Shown: positions 7,647 through 16,006 of the stretch, in pieces
Layout of the letters: every line of letters starts with the position of its first letter
How positions within the stretch are numbered: the stretch's first letter is position 1
From: an uncultured Roseateles sp.
Lineage (GTDB): Bacteria > Pseudomonadota > Gammaproteobacteria > Burkholderiales > Burkholderiaceae_C
Assembly (NCBI RefSeq): GCF_913777145.1
Contig: NZ_CAJYPS010000027.1
Coordinates: 1-64,000, forward strand
DNA length: 64,000 nt
Direction of reading: 5' to 3'
Notes under the pieces: model-generated
What the model was told of the DNA's origin: nothing
Seen by the model: the letters and a program-made list of their open reading frames with translations, nothing else
The model's database searches: none
Made by a program: the position numbers and the translations under genes

Positions 7647-9581
7647 TCAGCGCCGCGGCGTGTAGATCTGGCCCAGGCGGTCGGGCACGCCGGTCAGGCG
7701 CTCCAGGCGCGGGTAGCGCGGGCCGTCGCGGTAGTCGATGGCCACGTTGCGGAAGCGCTCGCCGTCGCGCAGCAGCAGCGTCAGCGGCTCGCGCGCCTTC
7801 AGCGCGCTCAGCAGGCGCTCGGGCGCGTAGGCCAGCTGGTTCACCGCCACCACACGCAGCTGCGGCGCCAGGCCGGCGCGGAAGGCCGGGCTGTCCCACA
7901 GCACTTCCTCGATGACACCCTCCTTGCCCAGCACCAGGCCCAGCGAGAAGCTGTGGTCGGTGATCTCGCGGCCGGCCTCTGCATCGTCCGCCAGCTCGAA
8001 ATCGCTGGGCGTGTCGCTCCAGCCCAGCTGCCAGCCGCCGCGCAGCAGACCGTTCAGCGGCGCACCGGGGCCGTGGTTGTCCAGGTGGCCGCGCAGCCAG
8101 GCCGCCCAGCCATGGGGCTGGACCGCCTGCAGCGTGGCCACCACCTCGTCGAAGTCATAGGGCTTGGGCCGCGGCAGGCCGCCCGGGCCGGCAAAGAAGC
8201 GGTGGGCAAAGTCCTCCAGCGAGCGGTGGCCGCCACTGCGCTCGCGGATCAGCGTGTCCGCATCCAGCCACAGCAGCGAGCCCTCGGGGTAGTAGTCGGC
8301 GCTGCGCTGCCAGCTGGGCCAGTCCAGATGCGGGCGCACCTCCACCACCGGCGCGTTGGTCGTGTCCTGCAGGTCCCGCCACAGCCGGCCGCGCCGCGCC
8401 TCCAGCACCGCGGCCTCGCGCGCCAGGCGGTCGCGCGCCTGGGCCGGTGTGGCCAGGCCGCTGCGCACGGTCAGCACATCGCCCCAGTAGTTGGTCATGC
8501 CCTCGTAGACCCACAGCAGCGTGTCCTGCATGGGGAGGTCGAAGTTGGCCGTCAGCAGGTCGGCCGGGCGACGGTACTTGCCGCACCAGGAGTGCACATA
8601 CTCGTGCGGCAGCAGGCCGCGGTGCGACAGGTGCTTGTCCCAGTCCTTGAAATAGCCCAGGCCCACGCTGTTCTCGCTGGACTCGTGGTGCTCCAGCCCA
8701 TGCGTGCTGTAGCGCCGGCTGATCATCAGCAGGAAGTCGTAGTGGTCGAAGTGGCGCACGCCGAACAGCTTGTCGGCCTGCTGCACCAGGCCCGCATGGG
8801 CCAGCACCTGCTCGCGCGTGGCGGCCAGTTCCTCGGGCTCCTCCGCGAACACATGCAGGGCCACGGGCCGCGCGGCGCCGGGGCGGTCCAGCGCAAAGCG
8901 CTTGTAGTGGCGGCCGGCGAACAACGGGGAGTCCACCAGCTTCTCCAGCGTCAGCGGCGCATAGCGGCGCCAGCCCTGGGCATCCGGCTCGGGCTCGCCG
9001 CCGGTCACGTCGCGCAGCGCGCCCGCCACGGCCCAGCCCTCGGGCAGCTTCACGCGCGGCTCGCAGACGATGGCGTCGGAGGCGCGCCCGCCCGGGTAGA
9101 GCACCAGGGTCTCCCAGTGCACCGCCAGCAGCTCGGGCGTGATGGTCACGCGGCCGGCCTCGGGGCTGTGCGCGCCCAGGAACTGGAACTGCAGCTGCAA
9201 CTCATCCACGCCCTCGGGCACCTGCACGTCGAAGGCCAGCGTGTCCAGCGGCTGGCGGCGCCAGCGCAGGCGCTGGCCGGCGGCGGTCTGCACGAACAGG
9301 CCGGCCAGCCGCGCGGCATCGCCCTCGGGCCAGTGGTAGCCCGGCAGCCAGCGCGGCAGACGCAGCGTCAGCAGGCCCGGCGTCACCGACAGGCGCTGGC
9401 TCACGTTGAACACGCGGCGCGCCACGTCGGTGGCGTCCACCGCCACCTCCAGGCGCCCGGGCCAGGGGACGCTGCTGAGCGCCGCGGCCGGGGCCGGGTC
9501 TTGCGCATGGACTTGGGCTTGGGCGGGCAGTGCGGGGCTCAGGGCGAGCAGCAGGGCATGGCGGCGTGACAGCAGGGTCAT
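7647..9581 (-). CDS. M61-family metallopeptidase (glycyl aminopeptidase-like)
   Basis: Exported zinc peptidase of 644 residues. MTLLSRRHALLLALSPALPAQA is a signal peptide with an RR pair, and an ATG at 9581 preceded by AAGAG is the best start. The zinc site is HEYVH at 326-330 (LLPHEYVHSWCGKYRRP), with the third ligand probably the Glu of VYEGMTNYWGD, both characteristic of family M61. The C-terminal part (VLGKEGVIEEVLWDSPAFRAG) looks like the PDZ domain common in this family. Expected location is the periplasm, with preference for small N-terminal residues known for characterised members. It lies alone between a convergent KS gene and a co-directional methyltransferase. Confidence 0.9.
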   Translation of the reverse strand: MTLLSRRHALLLALSPALPAQAQVHAQDPAPAAALSSVPWPGRLEVAVDATDVARRVFNVSQRLSVTPGLLTLRLPRWLPGYHWPEGDAARLAGLFVQTAAGQRLRWRRQPLDTLAFDVQVPEGVDELQLQFQFLGAHSPEAGRVTITPELLAVHWETLVLYPGGRASDAIVCEPRVKLPEGWAVAGALRDVTGGEPEPDAQGWRRYAPLTLEKLVDSPLFAGRHYKRFALDRPGAARPVALHVFAEEPEELAATREQVLAHAGLVQQADKLFGVRHFDHYDFLLMISRRYSTHGLEHHESSENSVGLGYFKDWDKHLSHRGLLPHEYVHSWCGKYRRPADLLTANFDLPMQDTLLWVYEGMTNYWGDVLTVRSGLATPAQARDRLAREAAVLEARRGRLWRDLQDTTNAPVVEVRPHLDWPSWQRSADYYPEGSLLWLDADTLIRERSGGHRSLEDFAHRFFAGPGGLPRPKPYDFDEVVATLQAVQPHGWAAWLRGHLDNHGPGAPLNGLLRGGWQLGWSDTPSDFELADDAEAGREITDHSFSLGLVLGKEGVIEEVLWDSPAFRAGLAPQLRVVAVNQLAYAPERLLSALKAREPLTLLLRDGERFRNVAIDYRDGPRYPRLERLTGVPDRLGQIYTPRR

Positions 9582-9629
9582 GGCATCTCTTGGCGGAAAC
9601 ACAGGCCGCACGATAGCGGCGTCAGAGGC

Positions 9630-10574
9630 TCAGGCCGTGTCGCTGTCGCGTCGACGGCACACCACCACCTTGAGCGCGCGGTCGGGCGAGATGTCGTCGA
9701 ACACCGCGGGGTTGGGCAGGCGCTCCAGCCAGTCCAGGCCCGGCGCCTCGGTGGCCACGACCTCGCGCAGAAAGGCCAGGTCCAGCTTGGGCGTGGTCAG
9801 GCACAGCAGCGCGTGGCCGCCGGGCGCCAGCAGGGCCGGCAGGCGGCGCACCACGCGGGCGTAGTCCTTGGTCGCGATGAAGCTGCCCTTCTGGTGGCCG
9901 GGCGGGTCCAGCACGATGAGGTCGTAGGGGCCGCCGCGCGTGAGCTTGCCCCAGGAGTTGAAGAGGTCATGGGCCAGGAATTTGGCGCCCGGCTTCACGC
10001 CGTTGAGCTCGTGATTCAGCCGGCCGGTGGCCAGCGCGCCCGAGGCCATGTCCAGGTTGACCACCTCGGCCGCACCGGCCTGCAGCGCGGCCACCGAGAA
10101 GGAGCAGGTGTAGGCGAACAGATTGAGCACCTTGGCGCCCGGCCGGGTCGCCAGATGGCGGCGCACCCAGCGCCGACCCTCCACCATGTCCAGGAAGAAA
10201 CCATGGTTCTGGCCGCGCAGCAGCTGCACGCGGTAGCGCGCACCGTCCTCGGTGATCTCGTGCGACTCGGGCACGGCGCCGGCCAGCACCCGGGTCTCGG
10301 CATGGCCGCCACCGTCATCGATATGGCGGCTCTGGAACACCAGGTTCAGCGGCTCACCCGGGGCCAGGTCTTGCCAGCGCCGCGCGAGTGCGGCCTGCAC
10401 CTGGGCCAGCTCGGCCTCGTCCACCGGCTGGAAACTGGTCAGCAGCCACACCGGCGGATAGGCATCCAGCGTCCAATGCTCGCAGCCCGGGTACAGGCCG
10501 CCTCGGCCATGGAAGATGCGCTGCGCATCCGTGGGGCGCGGCATCGCCGCGATCGCATTCAACAGGGCTTGCAT
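9630..10574 (-). CDS. Class I SAM methyltransferase (RlmI/RlmK C-terminal-like)
   Basis: SAM-dependent methyltransferase of about 314 residues. Motif I is VLNLFAYTCSFSVAALQAGA, followed by VVNLDMASGAL and the catalytic-type motif YDLIVLDPPGHQKG, the arrangement seen in COG1092 rRNA methyltransferases such as RlmI. The N-terminal PUA domain of RlmI is missing, so the substrate may differ; rRNA is likely but unproven. Two ATGs are possible, 10574 (used) and 10583. The start lies only 24 bp from the divergent glutaminase start, so their promoters must overlap. Confidence 0.82.
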   Translation of the reverse strand: MQALLNAIAAMPRPTDAQRIFHGRGGLYPGCEHWTLDAYPPVWLLTSFQPVDEAELAQVQAALARRWQDLAPGEPLNLVFQSRHIDDGGGHAETRVLAGAVPESHEITEDGARYRVQLLRGQNHGFFLDMVEGRRWVRRHLATRPGAKVLNLFAYTCSFSVAALQAGAAEVVNLDMASGALATGRLNHELNGVKPGAKFLAHDLFNSWGKLTRGGPYDLIVLDPPGHQKGSFIATKDYARVVRRLPALLAPGGHALLCLTTPKLDLAFLREVVATEAPGLDWLERLPNPAVFDDISPDRALKVVVCRRRDSDTA

Positions 10575-10598
10575 GGGCGGCATTGTCCCGGGGACAGA

Positions 10599-11522
10599 AT
10601 GGCCGCCATGGACTTCCAGCTCATACTCGACGAGATCAACGACGAGCTGCGCCCGCAGCTGGCGCACACCGAGGGCCAGGTGGCGCGCTACATCCCGGCG
10701 CTGGCGCGCGTGTCACCGCAGCAGTTCGGCATCGCGCTGCGCACCTGCGCGGGCGAGACCGCCGCGGCCGGCGATGCGGCCGTGCCCTTCTCCATCCAGA
10801 GCATGTCCAAGGTGTTCTCGCTGACGCTGGCGATACGCTCGCTGGACGAAGCGCTGTGGGTGCGCATAGGCCGCGAGCCCTCGGGCACGCCGTTCAACTC
10901 GCTGGTGCAGTTGGAGTCGGAGCGCGGCATCCCGCGCAACCCCTTCATCAATGCCGGCGCGATCGCGGTGGCGGACCGCCTGGTGTCGCTGGGTGATGCC
11001 AAGGCCGAGCTGCTGGCGCTGCTGGGCCGGCTGTGCGGGGAGCCGGTGCACATAGACGCCGAGGTCGCGCGCTCCGAGGCCGAGAGCGGCTTTCGCAACA
11101 CCGCGCTGGCCAATTTCATGAAGGCCTTCGGCACGCTGGACAACGACGTGGATGAGGTGCTGGACGTCTACTTCAACCAGTGTGCCATCCGCATGAGCTG
11201 CGAGCAGATGGCCTGCGCCGCCGGCTACCTGTGCCGTGACGGCCGCCACCCGCTGGCCGGTACGCCGGTGCTGAGCCCCGGCCAGGCGCGGCGCGTGAAC
11301 GCGCTGATGCTGACCTGCGGCACCTACGACGCGGCCGGCGAGTTCGCGTTCCGCATCGGCCTGCCCTGCAAAAGCGGCGTGGGCGGCGGCATCGTCGCGG
11401 TGGTGCCGGAGCGCCTCACGCTGTGCGTGTGGTCGCCCGCGCTGGACGCCACCGGCAACTCGCTGCTGGGGCGCCGCGCGCTGGAGCTGTTCGTCGCCAA
11501 GACCGGGTTGTCGGTGTTTTAG
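10599..11522 (+). CDS. glsA: Glutaminase
   Basis: Glutaminase of 307 residues in the serine beta-lactamase-like superfamily, converting glutamine to glutamate and ammonia. The catalytic SxxK is SIQSMSK, and ERGIPRNPFINAGAI, NTALANFMKAFG and CKSGVGGGIVAVVP match known bacterial glutaminases along the whole length. The start at 10599 (MAAMDFQ) resembles the MAVAMD start of E. coli GlsB and has GGGGA upstream; an ATG nine bases later is also possible. Cytoplasmic; probably provides glutamate or helps acid resistance as in other bacteria. Confidence 0.95.
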   Translation: MAAMDFQLILDEINDELRPQLAHTEGQVARYIPALARVSPQQFGIALRTCAGETAAAGDAAVPFSIQSMSKVFSLTLAIRSLDEALWVRIGREPSGTPFNSLVQLESERGIPRNPFINAGAIAVADRLVSLGDAKAELLALLGRLCGEPVHIDAEVARSEAESGFRNTALANFMKAFGTLDNDVDEVLDVYFNQCAIRMSCEQMACAAGYLCRDGRHPLAGTPVLSPGQARRVNALMLTCGTYDAAGEFAFRIGLPCKSGVGGGIVAVVPERLTLCVWSPALDATGNSLLGRRALELFVAKTGLSVF

Positions 11523-11585
11523 CCCCTCGCCCAGTCTCGCGCCGCTGGACGCGCGCAAGCCTGGGCGGTCCCCCGAGGGGACGGC

Positions 11586-11614
11586 GATGCTTGCCGGTTC
11601 GACCGGCAAGCATC
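11586..11614. terminator. Strong hairpin in the glsA-redoxin intergenic region
   Basis: Perfect 13-nt arms GATGCTTGCCGGT (11586-11598) and its complement (11602-11614) with loop TCG. No T-run follows on the plus strand. The 142-bp gap between glsA and the convergent redoxin gene also contains a second symmetry, CCCCTCG near 11523 against CGAGGGG near 11574. It may serve both convergent genes. The arm core GCTTGCCG is shared with the palindrome at 83-108. Confidence 0.55.
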
Positions 11615-11664
11615 ATCACCGCGGGCCGGCTCGGGGCGGCCCAGCGCTCGGCCCTCAAAGGCCC

Positions 11665-12273
11665 TTAACTAGCGTACTTGACGCTGCAGCCGTAGGGCCG
11701 CGTGCTGGCCTTCTCGACCTTGCGACCGGCGGCCACGTCGGCCAGGGCCAGCTTCAGATAGGGCTCAGCCTTGGCGATGTCGTCCTTGCTGGCGCTGGCG
11801 ATGCTGTCTATGCCGCCCTTGTAGGCCAGTTGGCCATCCGGGCGGATCACGAACAGATGCGGCGTGGTCTGCGCGCCGTAGAGGCGGCCCAGCTCGCCCT
11901 TGGGGTCCAGCAGCGTGGCGCTGGCGGCGGCGCCGCGGTCGGCATTGAGCTTGAGCGCGGTCGCGCCATCCACAAAGCCCTGCTGGCCGGGCGCGGACGA
12001 GATCACCTGCACCCACACCACGCCCTGGGCCGCAGCCGCCTTCTGCTGCGCCTGCATATTGCCGCTCTCGTAGTGCTTGCGCACATAGGGGCAGTCATGA
12101 TTCGTCCACTCCAGCACCACGGTCTTGCCCTTGAGCTCGGCCAGCGACAGCGTCTTGCCGTCGGCCGTGGTGGCGCTGAAGGCAGGGGCCGGGGCATCGA
12201 CCGCCGGTGCGGCCGAGGCCAGCAGCGGGGTCACCAAGGTGGCAGCGATCAGGGTGCGGCGAAGCAGACTCAT
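11665..12273 (-). CDS. Exported thioredoxin-fold (redoxin) protein
   Basis: AhpC/TSA-type thioredoxin-fold protein of 202 residues. MSLLRRTLIAATLVTPLLASA is a signal peptide, so it acts in the periplasm. The active region is LEWTNHDCPYVRKHY with a single Cys61, not a CxxC pair; another Cys, Cys196, sits near the C terminus (RPYGCSVKY). This suggests a peroxiredoxin-like or 1/2-Cys redoxin that may need an external reductant. It follows the DsbD-like gene by two nt and is surely co-transcribed with it, so DsbD probably reduces it. That link is inferred from operon structure. Confidence 0.85.
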   Translation of the reverse strand: MSLLRRTLIAATLVTPLLASAAPAVDAPAPAFSATTADGKTLSLAELKGKTVVLEWTNHDCPYVRKHYESGNMQAQQKAAAAQGVVWVQVISSAPGQQGFVDGATALKLNADRGAAASATLLDPKGELGRLYGAQTTPHLFVIRPDGQLAYKGGIDSIASASKDDIAKAEPYLKLALADVAAGRKVEKASTRPYGCSVKYAS

Positions 12274-12275
12274 GG

Positions 12276-14384
12276 CTAACTCCTGGGAGCGGGGTTGGAG
12301 GAAACCGCCTCGATGACGAGGCCGGGGGTGAGCAACTGCGGCAGCACCTGGGGCTCGGTGGCGCCGGGTGCGTAGTACAGGTAGAGCGGCACGCCCGAGC
12401 GGCCATGGGCCTTGAGCACCGCGGTGATCTTGGGGTCCTCGCGGGTCCAGTCGCCCTTGAGATAGGCCACGCCCGATTTGGCGAAGGCCTCCTGCACCTC
12501 GGGACGCGACAGCGCGACCCGCTCGTTCACCAGGCAGGAGATGCACCAAGCGGCCGTGAGATTCACGAACACCGGCTTGCCCTCGGCGCGCAGCGCATCC
12601 AGACGCTCCTGGCTGAAGGCCTCGACGCTGGCTTCACCGCCGGCCGTGCGGGCCTCCACCGTCACCGGCTTGACCCAGGCGGCCGCGCCCAGCGCCAGCG
12701 CGATGCTCAGCGCGGCGGCCGAGCTGCCGATGCGGCTGGCACCGCTGGCACGGCGCCACCACAGGCCGAAGCCGATCAGCACCAGGCCGCCCAGCGCCAG
12801 CGCGACGCCGTCCGGGCCGGCCTGCTGGGCCAGCACCCACAGCAGCCACACGACCGCGGCGTACATGGGGAAGGCCAGCGCTTGCTTGAAGGTGTCCATC
12901 CAGGCGCCCGGGCGCGGCAGCCAGCGCTGCGCGGCCGGCCAGAAGGCCAGCACCAGGAAGGGCAGTGCCAGGCCCAGGCCCAGCGCCAGAAACACCGCCA
13001 GCATCACCAGCGCCGGCTGCGACAGCGCGAACGCCATCGCCGCACCCATGAAGGGGGCGGTGCAGGGCGTGGCGACGATGGCCGCCAGCACGCCGGTGAA
13101 GAAGCTGCCCGCCAGGCCCTGCTTGGACGCCAGGCCCGAGCCCAGGCCGGCAATGCTGCTGCCCACTTCCACAAAGCCCGACAGGCTCAGGCCCACCAGG
13201 AACAGCACATAGGCCACCACCAGCACGAACACCGGCGAATGGAACTGGAAGCCCCAGCCCACCTGCTGGCCGCCGGCCCGCAGCGCGATCAGCACGCCCG
13301 CCAGCAGCGCGAAGCTGGCCAGCACGCCGGCCGTGTAGGCCAGACCCTCGGACTTGTGATTGCCCTTGTTCACCAGCGCCAGCGCCTTGATGGACAGCAC
13401 CGGGAACACGCAGGGCATCAGGTTCAGGATCAGCCCGCCCACCAGCGCCAGCGCCAGAGCAGGCAGCAGTCCCAGCTCGGACACCTCGGCCTGCTCGGGG
13501 CTGGCAGTGGCAGCGGCGGCAGCTGGTGCATTCAGGTCCACCGGGCCCGGGCCCTTGCCGGCGCCCTCGGGCATGGGGGCGGACACCTCCCAGGCCTGCT
13601 CGCCGGCCGAAGTCGTCAGCACCAGCACGCCGGACAGGGCCTTGCCGGCCGCCAGTGGCTCGTCGCCGGCCGGCAGCTCCAGGCTCCAGGTGCCGCCCTG
13701 CTGCTGCAGCGGCTGCGGCGCGCTGTGGGCGACCGCGCCCCAGGTGTCGGCAAAGAAATAGGCCTTGGTGACGCCCTCGGCCGGGCCGCTGAGCTTCACG
13801 CCCTGCGGCGAGGGCTGGAGCTTGACCGCGAAGGTCGCCGGCTTGGGCAGCGCGGCGCGCCACTCTTCGATCTGGGCGGCATCCGCGCCGGGCTCGGCGG
13901 CCGCGGCCACCGGCAGGTCCAGGCCCACGCTGGCCTGCTCGGGGATGCAGACGTCCTTGCAGACCAGCCACTTCACCTCGGCACTGGGCTGGAAGCGCGC
14001 GCCCGGCTTGGCGTCGGCCGGCACGGTCAGCTCCACCAGCAGCGGTGCCCGGCCCTCGTAGCCGTAGTTCACGAGGGGGCCTATGGCCTGGATGCTGGGT
14101 ACCGGCCACTGGATGGCCCCGGCCTCGGCGCCCTTCCATTCGATGGACGTGGCCTGGCCGGAATCGCCCGGGTTCTTCCAGTAGGTGTGCCAGTGCGGCT
14201 GGATCTGCTGCTCCACCACCACCAACAGGCGCTGGCCGGGCGCGACCTTGGCCTGGCTGGACAGCAGGCGCAGTTGCACATGCTCGGTGGTGGCCTGGGC
14301 CGGCAGGGCGGGCGCGGCCTGTGTGGCAACGGCGGTCAGCAGCAGGCCGGCGGCGGCAAGGGGGCGGACAAGAGACGCAAACAT
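12276..14384 (-). CDS. dsbD: Thiol:disulfide interchange protein, DsbD/ScsB type
   Basis: Membrane electron carrier of 702 residues that passes reducing power from cytoplasmic thioredoxin to the periplasm. After the signal peptide (ending near ATQAAP) is a long N-terminal periplasmic domain with VCKDVC, then an eight-helix membrane domain with the paired Cys in MPCVFPVLSIK and ATPCTAPFMGAA, and a C-terminal thioredoxin domain with CISC (TAAWCISCLVNER). All three redox Cys pairs are present. The length exceeds classical DsbD (about 565) and fits the ScsB-like branch with an enlarged N domain. The redoxin gene follows two nt after its stop and is the likely client. Confidence 0.9.
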   Translation of the reverse strand: MFASLVRPLAAAGLLLTAVATQAAPALPAQATTEHVQLRLLSSQAKVAPGQRLLVVVEQQIQPHWHTYWKNPGDSGQATSIEWKGAEAGAIQWPVPSIQAIGPLVNYGYEGRAPLLVELTVPADAKPGARFQPSAEVKWLVCKDVCIPEQASVGLDLPVAAAAEPGADAAQIEEWRAALPKPATFAVKLQPSPQGVKLSGPAEGVTKAYFFADTWGAVAHSAPQPLQQQGGTWSLELPAGDEPLAAGKALSGVLVLTTSAGEQAWEVSAPMPEGAGKGPGPVDLNAPAAAAATASPEQAEVSELGLLPALALALVGGLILNLMPCVFPVLSIKALALVNKGNHKSEGLAYTAGVLASFALLAGVLIALRAGGQQVGWGFQFHSPVFVLVVAYVLFLVGLSLSGFVEVGSSIAGLGSGLASKQGLAGSFFTGVLAAIVATPCTAPFMGAAMAFALSQPALVMLAVFLALGLGLALPFLVLAFWPAAQRWLPRPGAWMDTFKQALAFPMYAAVVWLLWVLAQQAGPDGVALALGGLVLIGFGLWWRRASGASRIGSSAAALSIALALGAAAWVKPVTVEARTAGGEASVEAFSQERLDALRAEGKPVFVNLTAAWCISCLVNERVALSRPEVQEAFAKSGVAYLKGDWTREDPKITAVLKAHGRSGVPLYLYYAPGATEPQVLPQLLTPGLVIEAVSSNPAPRS

Positions 14385-14429
14385 CCCGTCATGCTAGGCG
14401 ACCTTGGGCAGCCGGTCGCATCCCGGCAG

Positions 14430-15023
14430 TCATGGCACCACCGGAACACCGGGTAAGCCCGGGGCGGGGCACCGGCCGGCACGCCGCAGGCCAGCCGCGA
14501 CAAAGGCATCGAACGCCTGCCAAAGCGGCCGGAATCTGGCCTCATCGCCTTCCATCTGCTGCAGGGCGAGCAGCCCGGCCTCCAGCGTGGACAGCTGGCC
14601 CGGCCGGTGCGCGCGCCGCAGCGCATAGCGCCCGCCCGGGCCCGGCGGCAGCGCCAGCCGCGGCAGGGCCGCCAGCGCCGGGTTGAGATGCAGCAGGCGG
14701 CGCGACTGGCGCCAGCTGCCGTCCAGCAGGATCAACAGGCGCTCGGCCGTCGCAGGGGCGGAGGGCTCGGTTGCCGCCCCGGGATAGAGCAGCCAGGCCT
14801 GGCGCGGCCCGGTCCAGGCCGCAGGGTCGAAATGCTCGCCGCGCAGCAGCCGGCATCGGCTCAGGCCCAGCCGCAGCAGCGTCGCGGTGTTCTTCGCATG
14901 GCCGGCCTCGGCCGGGTGCTGCAGGATCAGCAACTCGGTGGCGGTGGCCACCGGCGCCGGCAGGCTGGCGCAGAGGCAGATGCTGAGCGGGCGCTCACAA
15001 CGCGTGCAGACCGCGCGGGCCAT
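14430..15023 (-). CDS. DTW-domain protein, probable tRNA-uridine aminocarboxypropyltransferase
   Basis: DTW-domain protein of 197 residues. An N-terminal zinc-type Cys cluster (Cys6, Cys9, Cys16, Cys18 in CTRCERPLSICLC), LQHPAEAGHAKNTA and the signature LLDGSWRQSRRLL are all present; the DTW motif here reads DGSW. E. coli members TapT/TuaA add the acp group of SAM to uridine in tRNA (acp3U). That activity is the best guess. Its ATG shares one base with the stop of the preceding membrane-protein gene (TGATG), so the two are translationally coupled. Confidence 0.85.
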   Translation of the reverse strand: MARAVCTRCERPLSICLCASLPAPVATATELLILQHPAEAGHAKNTATLLRLGLSRCRLLRGEHFDPAAWTGPRQAWLLYPGAATEPSAPATAERLLILLDGSWRQSRRLLHLNPALAALPRLALPPGPGGRYALRRAHRPGQLSTLEAGLLALQQMEGDEARFRPLWQAFDAFVAAGLRRAGRCPAPGLPGVPVVP

Positions 15024-15568
15024 CAGCCCAGCGGCACGGTGCCCGTGTCCGGCGGGTTCTGCGCCTGATCGCCCGGCGCCGAGCGCTTGACCCGGGAACT
15101 GGGCAGGTTCTGCTGGCGGCGCTTGGCGAGGCGCCCGGCCAGCGCGGCGCCGGCCAGCACACCCAGGATGTTCAGGCCGCCGTACAGCGGCGCGGCCGAG
15201 GAGGACAGCAGCATGGTCTGCAGCGGCGCGGAATAGGCCCGCGGCTTGAGCGCGAAATTGAACGCGCCGAACACCAGCAGCCCGGCCCAGGCCAGGCCTA
15301 TGCCCGCCATCAGCCAGCCCACGTAGGGTCTGTGGCGGCGGCGCGCCGGCCGCAGCGTGAAATAGGCCCAGGGCAGCGTCAGCAGCAGCAGCAGCAGCGC
15401 GATCACCGCCGCCTCGCTCAACATCACCTGCAGGGAATTGCGTCCCCCCATGGCCGCATACCAGGCCCGCGGCAGGCCCACGCCCGACAGACCAGCCGCC
15501 AGCCCGGCGGCAAAGGCATACAGCAGCAGTCCGGAGAAAAACGCGACAGTCTTGCGGGCGGCTCTCAT
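15023..15568 (-). CDS. Hypothetical membrane protein
   Basis: Unrecognised integral membrane protein of 181 residues. Four hydrophobic segments are visible: about 8-28, 45-65 (LSEAAVIALLLLLLTLPWAY), 82-102 and 118-142. The C terminus is hydrophilic and basic (LAKRRQQNLPSS), ending GTVPLG. The start at 15568 (MRAARKTVAFFSG) is the ATG just before the first membrane segment; the frame is open a further 18 codons. It is coupled to the DTW gene by a one-base overlap. No function can be assigned from sequence. Confidence 0.7.
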   Translation of the reverse strand: MRAARKTVAFFSGLLLYAFAAGLAAGLSGVGLPRAWYAAMGGRNSLQVMLSEAAVIALLLLLLTLPWAYFTLRPARRRHRPYVGWLMAGIGLAWAGLLVFGAFNFALKPRAYSAPLQTMLLSSSAAPLYGGLNILGVLAGAALAGRLAKRRQQNLPSSRVKRSAPGDQAQNPPDTGTVPLG

Positions 15569-15629
15569 GGCGGGATTCTCGGCGCTGGCGCGGCTCGGGC
15601 CAGCGTGAATTCCCCACGCCACAAAGCAA

Positions 15630-15658
15630 AGCCCGCCGTCCTGGCGGAACGGCGGGCT
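15630..15658 (-). terminator. Rho-independent terminator of the 60-residue gene
   Basis: Arms AGCCCGCCGT (15630-15639) and ACGGCGGGCT (15649-15658) with a 9-nt loop. On the minus strand the stem is followed by TTTGCTTTG, so it should end transcription of the small gene at 15683-15865. Confidence 0.75.
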
Positions 15659-15682
15659 CGCGGCGGGCGGGGCCGGTGGGGC

Positions 15683-15865
15683 TCAGCGCTTGCGGTCGAA
15701 GCGCAGCGCGCGCGCCAGGCTGCGGCGGTCGCCGCTGTAGAAAGCGGTGTCGAAGGCCTCGTGCTTGCGGCCCTTTTCCACCGTGTCGTCTGCGCTCCAG
15801 CCCAGGCCCTCGGACAGAGGGAGGCGGCGCGTCTGGGAATCTTGACGGGGTTGGATCTTGATCAT
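15683..15865 (-). CDS. Small hypothetical protein (60 aa)
   Basis: Short hydrophilic protein of 60 residues, beginning MIKIQPRQDSQTRRLPLSEG and ending SLARALRFDRKR. It is charged, without membrane segments, and was not matched to a known family. The ATG at 15865 is preferred over the longer frame to 15961, whose N-terminal part is unlike protein. A clear terminator follows 25 bp after the stop, which supports a real transcription unit. It is divergent from the leucyl aminopeptidase gene. Confidence 0.55.
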   Translation of the reverse strand: MIKIQPRQDSQTRRLPLSEGLGWSADDTVEKGRKHEAFDTAFYSGDRRSLARALRFDRKR

Positions 15866-15933
15866 GGCTCTTGCCTGTCTCGCGACCGGGAAGCGGCGCG
15901 ATTGCAGGGACAACGCCCCGCCGGCGCACGCGG

Positions 15934-15962
15934 TTGACAGCCCGAACACACTTCTTTGCATC
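15934..15962 (+). promoter_or_regulatory. Candidate sigma-70 promoter for the aminopeptidase gene
   Basis: A consensus TTGACA lies at 15934-15939, about 70 bp before the chosen start of the aminopeptidase. A good -10 is not evident; TGCATC at 15957-15962 has the right 17-bp spacing but matches poorly. Confidence 0.35.
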
Positions 15963-16006
15963 TTTCTTTACGGACAATGCCGGCTTTGCCACTCGCCCCA
16001 CCCGCC

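Noticed and set aside
12207-14456. A 749-codon plus-strand frame
   Set aside because: Antisense to dsbD; low-complexity Gln/His/Arg/Ala composition and no family features.
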